Numbered from the stretch's first letter, positions 29,262 to 41,008 are shown. The stretch is DNA of 64,000 bases from Alphaproteobacteria bacterium (GCA_022825705.1 JAJDWH010000028.1:62001-126000); one strand, 5' to 3'. Numbers and translations are program-made. Notes: generated by a model not told the origin, from the letters alone.

Positions 29262-30388
29262 GCGGTCTCGTCCGGCGGACGCCGCTCCACCACCCTGAGG
29301 TCGAAACCCTCCAGTCCCACGATCGGGCGCTGGGTGTGGGTGAGCAGGATCATCTCGCGCACGCCGAGGTCGCGCAGGATCTGGGCGCCGACGCCGTGCT
29401 CGCGGAGGTCGCCGGGCGGCGCGTCGTCCGCGCTGAGCCGTTGCGCGAGTCCAGAGGTCCCGGATTCCCGGATCAGGACGACGACGCCGCGCCCGAGCGC
29501 GTGGACCGTGCGCATGGCCGCCCGCAGGGTCCCCGCGCGTTCGCACCCGGCCGCGTCCGTCCCGCCGCCGAGTACATCGGCGAGGACGTCCAGCGCGTGT
29601 ACGCGAACCGGAACCGGCCGGCCGTCATCGATACTGCCCTTGACTAGGGCCACGTGCTCCACGTCAAGGACAGTGTTCCGGTAAATGTACAGCTTGAAGG
29701 CGCCGGCCTCGTCGGACAGAAAGTCGGATTCCAGGACGCGCGTGACGATCGGATCGTGCCGTACCCGCCAAGCGATCAGATCCTCGATGGCGCCCAGACG
29801 GAGTTGATGACGCTCAACAAATGGAACCAGATCGTTCAGCCGCGCCATGGTGCCGTCCGCCTTCATGATCTCGCAGATGACCGCGGCCGGCACCAGCCCT
29901 GCGAGACGGGCGATATCGACGGCCGCCTCGGTGTGACCGGCCCGCAGGAGGACGCCTCCGTCACGGGCGGCGAGCGGAAACACGTGTCCCGGCGTGCGCA
30001 GGTCGTCGGCGGCGCTGCGGGGGTCGATCGCAACCTGGATGGTGCGGGCTCGGTCGGCCGCCGAAATGCCGGTCGTCACGCCTTCACGCGCCTCGATCGG
30101 CAGCGTGAACGCCGTATCCCTCGGGCCGGGATTGCGTCGGTCGAGAGGTTCGAGGCCTAGCTGCCGGGTGCGTTTGCCGGTGAGGGCGAGGCAGATCAGC
30201 CCGCGCCCGTGCGTGGCCATGAAGTTGATGGCGTCCGGGGTTGCCATCTGGGCCGGGATCACGAGATCTCCTTCGTTTTCCCGGCCTTCGTCGTCCACCA
30301 GCACAAACATCCGCCCATTGCGGGCCTCGTCGATCAGCGTCTCCACCGAGGCGAAGACTTCCTTCGGCTGCATCAGCGGCGAGGTCAA
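29258..30388 (-). CDS. ribBA: RibBA-type protein: DHBP synthase with degenerate GTP cyclohydrolase II half
   Basis: The N-terminal half (about 1-205) is a complete 3,4-dihydroxy-2-butanone 4-phosphate synthase: VDDEGRENEGDL, THGRGLICLAL, GHVFPL and RAGHTEAAVDI. The C-terminal half has the GTP cyclohydrolase II fold by position but lacks the zinc cysteines: the stretch after VRVH reads ALDVLADVLGGGTD where the enzyme has SEC...RCDC, and the GRGIG loop is changed to SGTSG. It is probably only a RibB enzyme; a separate RibA must exist elsewhere. I chose TTG 30388, which follows GGAG and overlaps the ribE stop; ATG 30373 is the alternative. Confidence 0.88.
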   Translation of the reverse strand: MTSPLMQPKEVFASVETLIDEARNGRMFVLVDDEGRENEGDLVIPAQMATPDAINFMATHGRGLICLALTGKRTRQLGLEPLDRRNPGPRDTAFTLPIEAREGVTTGISAADRARTIQVAIDPRSAADDLRTPGHVFPLAARDGGVLLRAGHTEAAVDIARLAGLVPAAVICEIMKADGTMARLNDLVPFVERHQLRLGAIEDLIAWRVRHDPIVTRVLESDFLSDEAGAFKLYIYRNTVLDVEHVALVKGSIDDGRPVPVRVHALDVLADVLGGGTDAAGCERAGTLRAAMRTVHALGRGVVVLIRESGTSGLAQRLSADDAPPGDLREHGVGAQILRDLGVREMILLTHTQRPIVGLEGFDLRVVERRPPDETA

Positions 30389-30990
30389 CGCGCGTCTCCG
30401 GATCCGCTGCGGCCAAGGGCCCGGGCCACGTAGCGCGCGAGGATGTCGGCCTCCAGGTTGACCGCGCAGCCGGCCGCCAAGGCGCCCAGGGTGGTGACGC
30501 GACCGGTGTGCGGGATCAGGGTTACGGAAAACGCGTTCCGATCCACGGCGTTGACCGTCAACGACGTACCGTCGACGGCGATCGATCCCTTGGACGCGAT
30601 CATCGCGGCGATCGAGGCGGGCAGCGAGAAGCGCACGATACTGCAGTCGTCGGCCGTAGTGACGTCGAGGACCTCGGCGACCGCGTCGACGTGACCGGTG
30701 ACAATGTGTCCGTCGAGCGGATCCCCTGCCTGGAGGGCATATTCCAGGTTGATCTCGGTTCCCGATTGCCATGTGCCGGCCGTGGTGCGCGCCTGGGTTT
30801 CCGGGGAAAGATCGACGGAGAAGCCGGTCGGGTCCACCGCTGTCGCGGTGAGACAAATGCCCGCGCAGGCAATCGAGGAACCGAGACGCAGGGAGGCGGG
30901 CATGCGATTCGGTTCGATCCGGACCGAATGTTCGCCGGGTCCGGAGGTCTCCGTGACGGTGCCGGTGTCAACGACGATCCCAGTAAACAT
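30385..30990 (-). CDS. ribE: riboflavin synthase alpha subunit RibE
   Basis: Dismutates two lumazines to riboflavin. 201 aa with two similar lumazine-synthase-like barrels: MFTGIV at the start, SIACAGICLTAT and the second-half VDGTSLTVNAV, plus GHIVTGHVDAV. The ATG at 30990 begins the invariant MFTGIV. Lies between ribD and ribBA in one operon; its stop probably overlaps the ribBA TTG. Confidence 0.95.
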   Translation of the reverse strand: MFTGIVVDTGTVTETSGPGEHSVRIEPNRMPASLRLGSSIACAGICLTATAVDPTGFSVDLSPETQARTTAGTWQSGTEINLEYALQAGDPLDGHIVTGHVDAVAEVLDVTTADDCSIVRFSLPASIAAMIASKGSIAVDGTSLTVNAVDRNAFSVTLIPHTGRVTTLGALAAGCAVNLEADILARYVARALGRSGSGDAR

Positions 30991-31064
30991 TGCTTGATAG
31001 GTATTGCCGCCGGAGACGATCGCGCGAGTGTAGTCGGAAACAATGCGGATTGTGCCGCACACGA

Positions 31065-32171
31065 TCACGCGGCCCGCTCCAGAAAACGGACGTGGTCAGG
31101 TCCCAGCCGACGCGCGCGGAAGGTTCGAAAATCTCGCGTCTCGCTGAGCGCGGTGCGGGCGAGTCCGCCGACCGCTGCCAGCCCGTCGCTCCCGACGATG
31201 GCATCCGTACTGTACCACACCAGCGTGTCGACAAGACGGTCGCGCAGAAGCGCGGTGGCGACCGTCTGGCCGCCTTCGACCAGCACTGACGTCACGCCGC
31301 GCGCGCCCAGCGTCCCGAGGGCCTGCTCGAGGGACGGGCGCCCACTGGAATCCGCGGCGACGTCGATGACCTCCATGCCCGTGGCCTGCAGGTCCGCCGT
31401 GTCCAGTCGACGCTCGGGCGTGGCCAGGAGCCAGACCGGGGACCTGCCGAGCGTCGAGAGGAGGCGCCCCACCGGCAGCGCGGTTTCGGCGCCGATCATC
31501 ACGATGCGGACGGGTGAGCGGTCGCCGAGGCCCGGGAGCCTGCACGTGAGTTCGGGATCATCGCGGACGGCCGTGCCGGCCCCGACCAGAATGGCGTCGT
31601 GCCGGGCACGGAGGAGATGCCCGTGTCGGCGGGCCACTTGCCCTGTCAGCCACTGGCTGGCCCCCGTGGACGTCGCGATCCGGCCGTCGAGCGATGCGGC
31701 AAGCTTGAGTGTGACGTGCGGGCGGCCCGATTCCACGCGGCGCAGGTGGCCGGCGTGCAGCCGCTTGGCCTCGTCCTCGTGCAAACCGCTCGTGACCGTG
31801 ACGCCGGCAGCCGTCAAGAGGGCGGCGCCGCTGCCGTTGGTCCGGGGGTCCGGGTCGTGCGTGCCGATCACCACGCGCGCGAGCGCGGCCTCCGCGAGCA
31901 ACAGGGCGCAACTCGGTGTGGCGCCGTCGTGCGCGCATGGCTCGAGCGTGACGTAAGCTGTGCCCCCCGCCGCCCGCTCACCGGCCTCGGCCAGCGCCTG
32001 CATCTCAGCGTGGGGCCGGCCGCCGATGCCGGTGACGCCGCGTCCAACGACCCGCCCGTCGGCAGCCACGATGACGCAGCCGACCGTCGGGTTGGGCCAC
32101 GTCGTGCCGAGGGCTTGCCGCCCCAGTGCCAGGGCCGTGCGCAGGTGCGCCGAATCAGGAGATGCGATCAC
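31065..32171 (-). CDS. ribD: bifunctional riboflavin deaminase/reductase RibD
   Basis: Two-domain enzyme of about 368 aa for the second and third steps of riboflavin synthesis. The N-terminal deaminase has the zinc motif HAEMQAL and PCAHDGATPSC with both cysteines. The C-terminal reductase has LKLAASLDGRIA and VLVEGG. The GTG at 32171 overlaps the end of nrdR by 17 bases; it gives the usual distance to the WPNPTVGCVIV motif. No ATG is better placed. Confidence 0.93.
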   Translation of the reverse strand: MIASPDSAHLRTALALGRQALGTTWPNPTVGCVIVAADGRVVGRGVTGIGGRPHAEMQALAEAGERAAGGTAYVTLEPCAHDGATPSCALLLAEAALARVVIGTHDPDPRTNGSGAALLTAAGVTVTSGLHEDEAKRLHAGHLRRVESGRPHVTLKLAASLDGRIATSTGASQWLTGQVARRHGHLLRARHDAILVGAGTAVRDDPELTCRLPGLGDRSPVRIVMIGAETALPVGRLLSTLGRSPVWLLATPERRLDTADLQATGMEVIDVAADSSGRPSLEQALGTLGARGVTSVLVEGGQTVATALLRDRLVDTLVWYSTDAIVGSDGLAAVGGLARTALSETRDFRTFRARRLGPDHVRFLERAA

Positions 32172-32619
32172 CGTCCCGGAGGCTCTCGACCGCTCTCTCG
32201 AACTCTTCAACTTCCCGGAAGTTTCGGTACACCGAGGCGTACCGCACGTAGGCGACCTCGTCCATCTGCTTCAACGTCTGCATGACCAGGCCGCCGATTT
32301 CGGTGGAGTTGAATTCCGATTGGCCGGAGGTTTCCAGCCGTCGCACGATGGCATTGGCAGCCTGCTCGATCCGGTCTGGCGACACGTCGCGCTTGCGGAG
32401 AGCGATTTCCATGGATCGGACCAGCTTGTCCCGGTTGAACGGAACCCGCTCGCCGCTCTTCTTGACGACCATCAATTCCCTGAGGTGAATGCGCTCATAC
32501 GTGGTGAACCGCAGGCCGCACCCCTCGCAGGTGCGCCGGCGACGGGTCACCGTCTTGTTCTCGTCCGGGCGGGAGTCGGTGACGCGGGTCTCCTCGGCAC
32601 CACAGAACGGACAGCGCAT
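32155..32619 (-). CDS. nrdR: transcriptional repressor NrdR
   Basis: ATP/dATP-sensing repressor of ribonucleotide reductase genes, 154 aa. The N-terminal zinc ribbon is CPFC...RRRTCEGCGLRFTTYE, followed by the ATP-cone domain (LMVVKKSGERVPFNRDKL). Its ATG overlaps the glyA stop by one base. glyA-nrdR-ribD order is common in alphaproteobacteria. I found no clear NrdR box in the window. Confidence 0.96.
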   Translation of the reverse strand: MRCPFCGAEETRVTDSRPDENKTVTRRRRTCEGCGLRFTTYERIHLRELMVVKKSGERVPFNRDKLVRSMEIALRKRDVSPDRIEQAANAIVRRLETSGQSEFNSTEIGGLVMQTLKQMDEVAYVRYASVYRNFREVEEFERAVESLRDGDRIS

Positions 32620-33950
32620 CAGAGCTCTCCCGACAACTCAGTGCCAAGTTCGGGATAGAGGGGAAATCTGCCGGTCAATTCCCCGACGCGGCGCCTTACC
32701 TCCGCTTCCACTGCGGCGTTGGCATCCTCGTTCGACCCGTTCGAGCGGAGGCCGTCGAGGACGTCCGCGATGAGGTGCCCGACGATTTCGAACTCCGGCA
32801 CGGCGAAGCCGCGCGTCGTGGCAGCCGGTGATCCCAACCGGATCCCGGACGTGACCATCGGCGGCCGTGGGTCATTGGGCACGGCGTTCTTGTTGCAGGT
32901 GAGGCCGGCCCGCTCGAGCGCGTGCTCGGCATCGCGCCCGGTGACGTCGTGCCGGCGCAGGTCCACCAGCACCATGTGCGTGTCGGTGCCGCCGGAGACG
33001 ATGTCGAACCCGCGTGCCAGCAGCACCCGCGCCAGCGCCGCCGCATTGGCGCAAACCTGGTCGATGTAGGTACGGAAGTCCGGCTGCAGCGCCTCCCCGA
33101 ACGCGACCGCCTTGGCGGCGATCACGTGCATCAGGGGGCCGCCCTGAAGTCCGGGAAAGAGGGCCCGGTCGATCCGCTTGCCCATGTCAGGATCATTGGT
33201 CAGCAACATGCCCCCGCGCGGTCCCCGCAGGGTCTTGTGGGTCGTGGTCGAGACAATATGCGCATGCGGCAGTGGTGACGGGTAGCGGTCGACGGCGATG
33301 AGGCCGGCGTAATGGGCGACGTCAGCCAGCAGAAACGCGTCGACAGAATCGGCGATGGCCCGGAAGCGTTCGAAATCGATCGCCCGGCTGTAGGCGGACG
33401 CGCCGGCGATGATCAGTTGCGGGCGCGCCTCGGCAGCCCGCCTGGCCACCTCGTCGTAATCGATGCGGTCGTCGCTTCCCAGGCCGTAGAAGGCCGTACG
33501 GAACCAGCGGCCGGACAGGTTGGGCGCATTGCCGTGGGTGAGGTGTCCGCCGGCAGCCAGGCTCATGCCCAGCACGGTGTCGCCCGGCTTGATCAACGCC
33601 AGGAAGGCGGCCTGGTTGGCAGCTGAACCGGAATGCGGCTGCACGTTCACGTGGGCGCACCGGAACAGTTCGCGAGCCCGTCTGATGGCAAGGTCCTCGA
33701 CTATATCAACGGCCGCACACCCGCCGTAGTAGCGATGACCCGGATAGCCCTCGGCGTACTTGTTGGTCAGGACCGACCCCTGCGCCGCGAGCACCGCTGA
33801 ACTCGTGAAGTTCTCGGAAGCGATCAATTCAATGGTCGAGCGCTGCCGCTCGAGCTCGAGATTCAGCCCGGCGCGGACCTCCGGATCTCCAGCCAGCATC
33901 CCGTCCGTGTCCGGTCGCGGCTGGACCTGTGCGGGGAGACGTCCAGTCAA
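32619..33950 (-). CDS. glyA: serine hydroxymethyltransferase GlyA
   Basis: PLP enzyme interconverting serine and glycine while charging tetrahydrofolate. 443 aa, slightly longer than the usual 415-430 because of an N-terminal extension before the conserved [18 protein letters not shown]. The PLP lysine lies in [15 protein letters not shown]. The ATG at 33950 leaves 9 bases to the rpiB stop upstream. Likely cotranscribed from rpiB through thiL. Confidence 0.96.
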   Translation of the reverse strand: MTGRLPAQVQPRPDTDGMLAGDPEVRAGLNLELERQRSTIELIASENFTSSAVLAAQGSVLTNKYAEGYPGHRYYGGCAAVDIVEDLAIRRARELFRCAHVNVQPHSGSAANQAAFLALIKPGDTVLGMSLAAGGHLTHGNAPNLSGRWFRTAFYGLGSDDRIDYDEVARRAAEARPQLIIAGASAYSRAIDFERFRAIADSVDAFLLADVAHYAGLIAVDRYPSPLPHAHIVSTTTHKTLRGPRGGMLLTNDPDMGKRIDRALFPGLQGGPLMHVIAAKAVAFGEALQPDFRTYIDQVCANAAALARVLLARGFDIVSGGTDTHMVLVDLRRHDVTGRDAEHALERAGLTCNKNAVPNDPRPPMVTSGIRLGSPAATTRGFAVPEFEIVGHLIADVLDGLRSNGSNEDANAAVEAEVRRRVGELTGRFPLYPELGTELSGEL

Positions 33951-33959
33951 GGCGCGCGA

Positions 33960-34406
33960 TCAACCAAGCTTGCGCACGCGGGTCGCGTGGCGTCCGGCTT
34001 CAAACTCGGTCCCAAGAAATGCTTGCAGGCATTTCCATGCGGTTTCCGAATCGATGAACCGTGCCCCGAGGGCCAGCACGTTGGCGTCGTTGTGGGCGCG
34101 GGCAAGCTTGACGGTATCGACGTCGTGGCTCGGAGCACAGCGGATGCCGGGGTGCCGGTTCGCCGCCATGCTGATGCCGAGCCCGGTGCCGCAGATCGCC
34201 ACGCCGCGCCACGCGTCCCCCCGTAGCAGCGCGTCGGCCAGCCCGTTTCCGAAGTCGGGATAGTCCACGGCCTCGTCGGAATCCGTGCCGAGGTCCAGGA
34301 CCGGCACGCCGGTGTCGGCCAGCCGCCCGCGCAGGTGCTCCTTGAGGGCGTAGCCGGCGTGGTCGGCGGCGAACGCGACCGGCCTCTCGCCGTCCTGCGT
34401 GTTCAT
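33960..34406 (-). CDS. rpiB: ribose-5-phosphate isomerase B
   Basis: Pentose-phosphate isomerase of the RpiB/LacAB family, 148 aa. Shows AFAADHAGYALK at the N-terminus, the catalytic cysteine loop ICGTGLGISMAANR and HNDANVLALGAR. The ATG at 34406 gives the family start; a second ATG at 34427 would add seven residues without a better ribosome site. It heads the glyA/nrdR/rib operon. Confidence 0.93.
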   Translation of the reverse strand: MNTQDGERPVAFAADHAGYALKEHLRGRLADTGVPVLDLGTDSDEAVDYPDFGNGLADALLRGDAWRGVAICGTGLGISMAANRHPGIRCAPSHDVDTVKLARAHNDANVLALGARFIDSETAWKCLQAFLGTEFEAGRHATRVRKLG

Positions 34407-34449
34407 CCGCCCGTCCCCGGAGGGCATGCCAGAACCGAGGCGGTACGGA

Positions 34450-35415
34450 TCAGCGGATGTCCGAGGCCGTCATGCGGCCTTCCGCGGCCAGTGACCGAAA
34501 GGCGTAAAACGTGCCTTCGACGCCCTCTGTGGGTTTGATCGACCCGTAGTCGCCGAGGTGGGCGCGGACGGCCGCATCGGGCAGATCTGCCGGAAACGGG
34601 AGTGGGTCACCTTCGATCGCGATGTTCGAGTCGGGCGCCAGCGTTCGGAGCTGGCTCACGATTGCCTCCACCGTGGTAGCGCCCCCATTGATGTCGAAGA
34701 CCGGCGCGCGGTCGCCGTCAAGTGCCACGGACTGGATGAATGCGGAGGCCACCTCTCCGGCGTGGAGGAAGGACACGGGTCCGCTGAAGGGCACGGTATA
34801 GGGGGCGCCGAGGGCCGCCGCCTGGATCGCGACCGTCGTCTTCGAGGTGACTCCCTGGTCACGCCCGACCCCCTGCACCACGCTGGGGCGCAGCCCGACG
34901 CTGGGCACGTTCCAGTCCTGCCAGTAGACCGCCGCGATCTGCTCGCCGCACGTCTTGTAGGCGCCGTACAGGGTCTTGAGGTATGGGCTGTCCGGGAAGA
35001 AGCCGTGGGCGGCGATGGAACTGGCGTGGCCGACGCGACGGATCCCCTCGTGCCGGGCGGCTTCGAACACGTTGACCGTGCCGACCACGTTGACCTTGGC
35101 GCCGCCGATGGGATCTGCCATGCAGAAGGGCACCTGCAGGGCGGCGAGGTGAATGATCGCCTGACAGCCCTTTGCCGCCTGCCTGACGGTCTCGGGATCG
35201 GTGATGTCGCCGACCACCCAGTTGATCCGGGCGAGCTCGTCGTCCGCCATCAACAACGCTGGCCGACGCGGCTTGGGGTCAAGATCGAGCGCCGTGACGG
35301 CCACGCCGGCGCGCACCAGAAGCGCCATCGTCCAGGCCCCGATGCAGCCGCCGGACCCGGTGACCAGGACGCTTCCAGACCACGCATCGCCGTTTACCGG
35401 AAAACGCTCCAACAT
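34450..35415 (-). CDS. NAD-dependent epimerase/dehydratase (extended SDR)
   Basis: A 321-aa extended short-chain dehydrogenase. The Rossmann motif is TGSGGCIG near residues 20-27, followed by an acidic residue in ALDLDPK for NAD. The catalytic pair is in YGAYK, about 151-155. The body matches sugar-nucleotide epimerase-like proteins of broad, often unknown, substrate. It ends 44 bases before the rpiB start on the same strand, so it may share the operon; its reaction cannot be named. Confidence 0.85.
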   Translation of the reverse strand: MLERFPVNGDAWSGSVLVTGSGGCIGAWTMALLVRAGVAVTALDLDPKPRRPALLMADDELARINWVVGDITDPETVRQAAKGCQAIIHLAALQVPFCMADPIGGAKVNVVGTVNVFEAARHEGIRRVGHASSIAAHGFFPDSPYLKTLYGAYKTCGEQIAAVYWQDWNVPSVGLRPSVVQGVGRDQGVTSKTTVAIQAAALGAPYTVPFSGPVSFLHAGEVASAFIQSVALDGDRAPVFDINGGATTVEAIVSQLRTLAPDSNIAIEGDPLPFPADLPDAAVRAHLGDYGSIKPTEGVEGTFYAFRSLAAEGRMTASDIR

Positions 35416-35756
35416 TGGTCGGCCCTCCCGGACGACGGTACGTTCGCCCGCATTATGGCCCCCGTGGAGGCGTCCGCAACGCGCCGGGCGATACCTCCGG
35501 ATTCAAGTGGCTGCAGCGTGCGCGATCACCGGCTTCCGGTCGGCGTCCCGCTGCTCGGGAGCGGCGCAGATCGGCTTCATGGCCGGCGCCGAAGGGTCCG
35601 AGGGTTCACAAGGCGCAAGCCGAACGGGGGCATGCGCGATGGCTCGGCAGCGCCGCCGCGGCGTCTGGCGCGCTGCCCCCGACCACCACACCAGTCGTGG
35701 GACCGGCGGCGCGGCCGCCGTGCGCCGCCGGCAGGAATCCGTGCGAACGGCCTCGG
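35416..35756. other. 341-base intergenic region
   Basis: Between the quinone reductase stop and the epimerase start, both on the minus strand. GC-rich; no gene, repeat array or clear hairpin terminator seen. It should contain the epimerase promoter. Confidence 0.4.
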
Positions 35757-36740
35757 TCAGCCCGGCCGGACCGTGACCACCGCCTTGCCCTTGATGGTGC
35801 GATCACGCAGGGCTTGCAGGGCATCGGGAACGCCGTCCAGTCCGACGTTGAGTTCCACATGGGGACGGATGACACCCTCCGCCTGCCACGCGAGCAGGCG
35901 CGCCATGTTCGCCCGGTGCGCGGCCGGGTCGCGCTCCACCCATGCACCCCAGAACACGCCGACGATCGAACAACCCTTCAGCAGCGCAAGATTCGCCGGT
36001 GCGGAGGGAATCGTCCCGGACGTGAACCCGATGACGAGAAGCCGCCCGTTCCAGTTGATGCAGCGGAGCGACTGGTCGAAGACGGCGCCGCCGACCGGGT
36101 CATAGATAACGTCGGCACCCTGGCCCCCGGTCAGCTCCTTCACACGATCCTTGAAGGGGCCGTCGGTGTAATTGATACCGTGGTCGGCGCCGTGCTCGCG
36201 CGCGAAGGCGAGTTTCGCGTCGGATCCCGCCGTGGCGATGACCGTGGCTCCGAGTGCCTTGCCGATCTCGACCGCGGCCAGGCCGACCCCTCCGGCAGCG
36301 CCATGCACTAGGAGCGTCTCTCCGGCCTGAAGATTGGCGCGCTGAATGAGCGCATGGGCGGAAGTTCCGTAGGTCAGGAGCAGCGTCGCCGCGATCGTGT
36401 AGTCCAGCTCGTCCGGCAGCTTCACCGCCTTGATGGCCGGCGCACAGACTTCCTCCGCAAAGGCCCCGTGCCTGGCAGGGGCCATGACCCGGTCCCCCGG
36501 GACCAGATCCGTCACATCCCGGCCCACCTCAATCACCTCGCCCGCACATTCGGAGCCGGGCGCGAAGGGGAATTCTGGGCGAAATTGGTACTTGCCTTCG
36601 ACGATCAGGATGTCCGGGAAATTGACGCCAGCTGCATGGACCTTGATGCGGACCTCGTCGGCCGCAGGGACCGGCGGGTCGATGTCACCGACCGACAGCG
36701 ACTCGATCGGACCGAAGGCGTGGCAGAGGACTGCTTTCAT
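35757..36740 (-). CDS. zinc-independent NADPH:quinone reductase (QOR family)
   Basis: A 327-aa medium-chain dehydrogenase/reductase without zinc-binding cysteines. Shows the GroES-like N-terminal half (AAGVNFPDILIVEGKYQ), the nucleotide motif HGAAGGVGLAAVEIG and DPVGGAVFDQSLR, all typical of NADPH:quinone oxidoreductases and crotonyl-type enoyl reductases. Monocistronic by spacing. The true substrate is open. Confidence 0.9.
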   Translation of the reverse strand: MKAVLCHAFGPIESLSVGDIDPPVPAADEVRIKVHAAGVNFPDILIVEGKYQFRPEFPFAPGSECAGEVIEVGRDVTDLVPGDRVMAPARHGAFAEEVCAPAIKAVKLPDELDYTIAATLLLTYGTSAHALIQRANLQAGETLLVHGAAGGVGLAAVEIGKALGATVIATAGSDAKLAFAREHGADHGINYTDGPFKDRVKELTGGQGADVIYDPVGGAVFDQSLRCINWNGRLLVIGFTSGTIPSAPANLALLKGCSIVGVFWGAWVERDPAAHRANMARLLAWQAEGVIRPHVELNVGLDGVPDALQALRDRTIKGKAVVTVRPG

Positions 36741-36857
36741 GGAACCTCGCGATGACAGGCGGTGTGGGGAACGATGGGAAGGGGAACCGCCGTTATCCGT
36801 GCCCGTCGGACGGTGCGGCGCCGGCGGATGTCACGGTTTCGACGCGACCCTTTGAAC

Positions 36858-37652
36858 CTAGCTGGCAGGAAGTTCGAAGTGGAAGATCGCCATCCCGATC
36901 AGAGTAGGGGTTTGCAGTCGGACCGGCACCATCAGGCCGTCGACGTGGGTGCGAAACCAGATCTCACCCTCAACCGGAGGCTTGCGCATGTGCCGATCAC
37001 TGTACCCGGCGACGCGGTGGCTCCGAAATGCGCATTGCTTGGCGTGACCGCTCAGATGCCCCGAATCCGGAGAGCCGGCCGCCGGGCTGTCGCCCCGGTC
37101 CGTCAGGACCAGATTGCTTCGCGTCTTGCCGTCGAATACGCGGATGGTCTGTTCGCAGCGGCCGGTGCGGGCCAGTACCAATCCGGCCGACAACAGGGCG
37201 CTTGCCGGATCGAGTACCTGGCGTCGTTCCTCTGGCGGCACCGGATGCGGGTACGGGTCCGCACCCTCCGGAAGAATCGTCTCGGCGAAACCGGCCTGGA
37301 AGCGAACATGACGCTCGACATGTCCGTCCCGATGGTAGCGCCGTGACTGGTACACGGCCGGCCGGAGCCCGGCGGCGTGTTCGGCCGCCAGCGTGCCCTG
37401 CACCTCCAGCTCGAAAGCCCACTGAAACAGGAGTCGGATCAATCCCTGCGATTCAGCGTTGAAGCGTACCGAGTAGCTGTCATCGTTGATGTCGAATTCC
37501 ATTACGGCTTCGCCGGCACGGAACCCGCCGACAAAGGCGGAGCCGGTCAGGCTGAACGGCTGGATGTGGGGCAGGGAGGGAGGTACGGCGTGCGAATTCG
37601 GCGCCGTCGCGAACAACAGAATCGCAACTGTTGACAAAGCGATTCGGAGCAC
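36858..37652 (-). CDS. DUF3108-like exported protein
   Basis: A 264-aa protein with a cleavable signal peptide (MLRIALSTVAILLFATA...SHA). The body resembles DUF3108 proteins of alphaproteobacteria: an early GGFRAGEAVMEFDI strand, a central YHRDGHVERHVRFQ block and the late VPVRLQTPTLIGMAIFHFE. The family is predicted periplasmic and beta-rich with no assigned function. Transcribed away from thiC. Confidence 0.75.
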   Translation of the reverse strand: MLRIALSTVAILLFATAPNSHAVPPSLPHIQPFSLTGSAFVGGFRAGEAVMEFDINDDSYSVRFNAESQGLIRLLFQWAFELEVQGTLAAEHAAGLRPAVYQSRRYHRDGHVERHVRFQAGFAETILPEGADPYPHPVPPEERRQVLDPASALLSAGLVLARTGRCEQTIRVFDGKTRSNLVLTDRGDSPAAGSPDSGHLSGHAKQCAFRSHRVAGYSDRHMRKPPVEGEIWFRTHVDGLMVPVRLQTPTLIGMAIFHFELPAS

Positions 37653-37896
37653 AGGGCGTTACCTGGAACGCGGTTGCAGGGGGCCGGCCGGGACCGCCGC
37701 ACCCGACAGCAAAGACGATACCCTGCGGCGAAGCAACGTCTGGATGGCGGGACCGGGTCGTGGCGCGGAGTTTACGGTAGGACCGGCAGCGTGCAACGGC
37801 GCGGCACGATGGCGCGTGCCGGCCTCGCCTCGATAATTGTTTCCGGCCGCCACGGTTTGACGTCAGCCGCCGTTCAGCGCAAACTTCATCCTGCGT
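37653..37896. other. divergent promoter region between the DUF3108 gene and thiC
   Basis: No gene seen. It must carry the promoter for the TPP-riboswitch transcript (plus strand) and that of the DUF3108 gene (minus strand). No convincing promoter hexamers picked by eye. Confidence 0.4.
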
Positions 37897-39876
<1,980 letters not shown>

Positions 39877-39882
39877 GCCCTC

Positions 39883-39908
39883 CGGTCCCCGGCGGCATGC
39901 GGGGACCG
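39883..39908 (+). terminator. terminator-like hairpin after thiC
   Basis: Perfect 8-bp stem CGGTCCCC (39883-39890) with GGGGACCG (39901-39908), loop of 10, beginning 6 bases past the thiC stop. No T-run follows, so it may be a weak intrinsic terminator or an mRNA-end stabiliser. A second 8-bp hairpin, GCCCGGCA/TGCCGGGC, follows at 39930-39957. Confidence 0.45.
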
Positions 39909-40079
39909 CTGGCGCATCCTGACCGGTGAGCCCGGCACGCCATTTCGGCTGCCGGGCAGCTGCGTCCGTGTTCCAGCGGATGGAGCATTCCCGGCAGGAC
40001 CGGCGAAAGAGTTCTCGGGCTGCCCCGGACGCCGTGGCCGAAGGCCGGGTATGCCGGATCTACACCGTCGACAGCCGGG

Positions 40080-40865
40080 TCAGAGCAGGACCGTTTCCGC
40101 GGTGCCCAGGCCGCCGAAATCTGCGACGACCCGGCTCCCCTGTCTGATCGGGCTCGGTTGCCCGCACACGCCCGTCGTGACAATGTCGCCAGCCTTCAGC
40201 GAACCTCCTTGCAACGCGTGGTTGTTGGCGATCCAGGCGAGGGCGGTTCGCGGATCGCCGAGCGCGTCGGCGCCGGTTCCGCGGGTGGCTTCCTCGCCAT
40301 CGATGACCAGACGTACCGGATGGGCCCCAAAATCCATCGACGGCAGGTCCGGCGGAGCCGCGGGACCCAGGATGAACTGGCATGCGCAAGCGTTGTCCGC
40401 GGCGAGCTGGGGGCCGCCGGCCCGTGTGAAGTCGAGATACCGGGAATCCGGGATCTCGATCGCCGGGTGTACATCTGCCACCGCCGCGAACGCCTCTGCT
40501 TCCGTATAGGGCGCACCGCGGGCCGGCAACGCTCTGCCGAGCACAAACGCGAATTCCGCCTCGGCGACACTCATCCGGTTTTGGCCGAGCTGCACGCTAC
40601 CGGGGCTATGGTGCACGCGGCTCTTGAGCAGGCGCCCGGCGATCGGTCCGTCGACATTGATATGGCGCTGGCCGGCGATACTCGTCGCCGCGATCTTCCA
40701 GCCCACCACGGTCTCACCGGAACGTTGCACGAAGGACCGCTGCACCTCGTAGCCGGCCTCCAGCGTCGCCGGCCGACAGTTCTCCGGCAGTTCGTCGACT
40801 ACCGAGCCAACAGCCCAGCAATCGTGAATGATGCGACCGGCTTCACCTGCGCGAGAATGCTTCAT
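40080..40865 (-). CDS. 2-keto-4-pentenoate hydratase/FAH-family protein
   Basis: A 261-aa protein of the fumarylacetoacetate hydrolase superfamily, closest in layout to 2-hydroxypenta-2,4-dienoate hydratases (MhpD/XylJ) and oxaloacetate-type decarboxylases. Metal-binding acidic residues appear in VAEAEFAFVLGR and in HPAIEIPDSRY, and the late GDIVTTGVCGQPSPI fits the fold. Such enzymes act in meta-cleavage pathways, but no other pathway gene is nearby, so the role is unassigned. Confidence 0.85.
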   Translation of the reverse strand: MKHSRAGEAGRIIHDCWAVGSVVDELPENCRPATLEAGYEVQRSFVQRSGETVVGWKIAATSIAGQRHINVDGPIAGRLLKSRVHHSPGSVQLGQNRMSVAEAEFAFVLGRALPARGAPYTEAEAFAAVADVHPAIEIPDSRYLDFTRAGGPQLAADNACACQFILGPAAPPDLPSMDFGAHPVRLVIDGEEATRGTGADALGDPRTALAWIANNHALQGGSLKAGDIVTTGVCGQPSPIRQGSRVVADFGGLGTAETVLL

Positions 40866-41008
40866 GGCCGTGGCCCCTCCGGCCGTTCAGTTCGGATGGA
40901 CGGTGCGGCTACGAACTCGATGAGTCGGCGCCGGCCAACCTGGGGCCAGCGCCAACCGCCACTCGTCGGTCCTGGGACCGACGCAGGAAGTTGCCGAGTT
41001 TTCCGGAC

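Noticed and set aside
29547-29730. GTP cyclohydrolase II activity for RibBA
   Set aside because: Zinc cysteines and the GRGIG loop are absent, so only the DHBP synthase function is supported.
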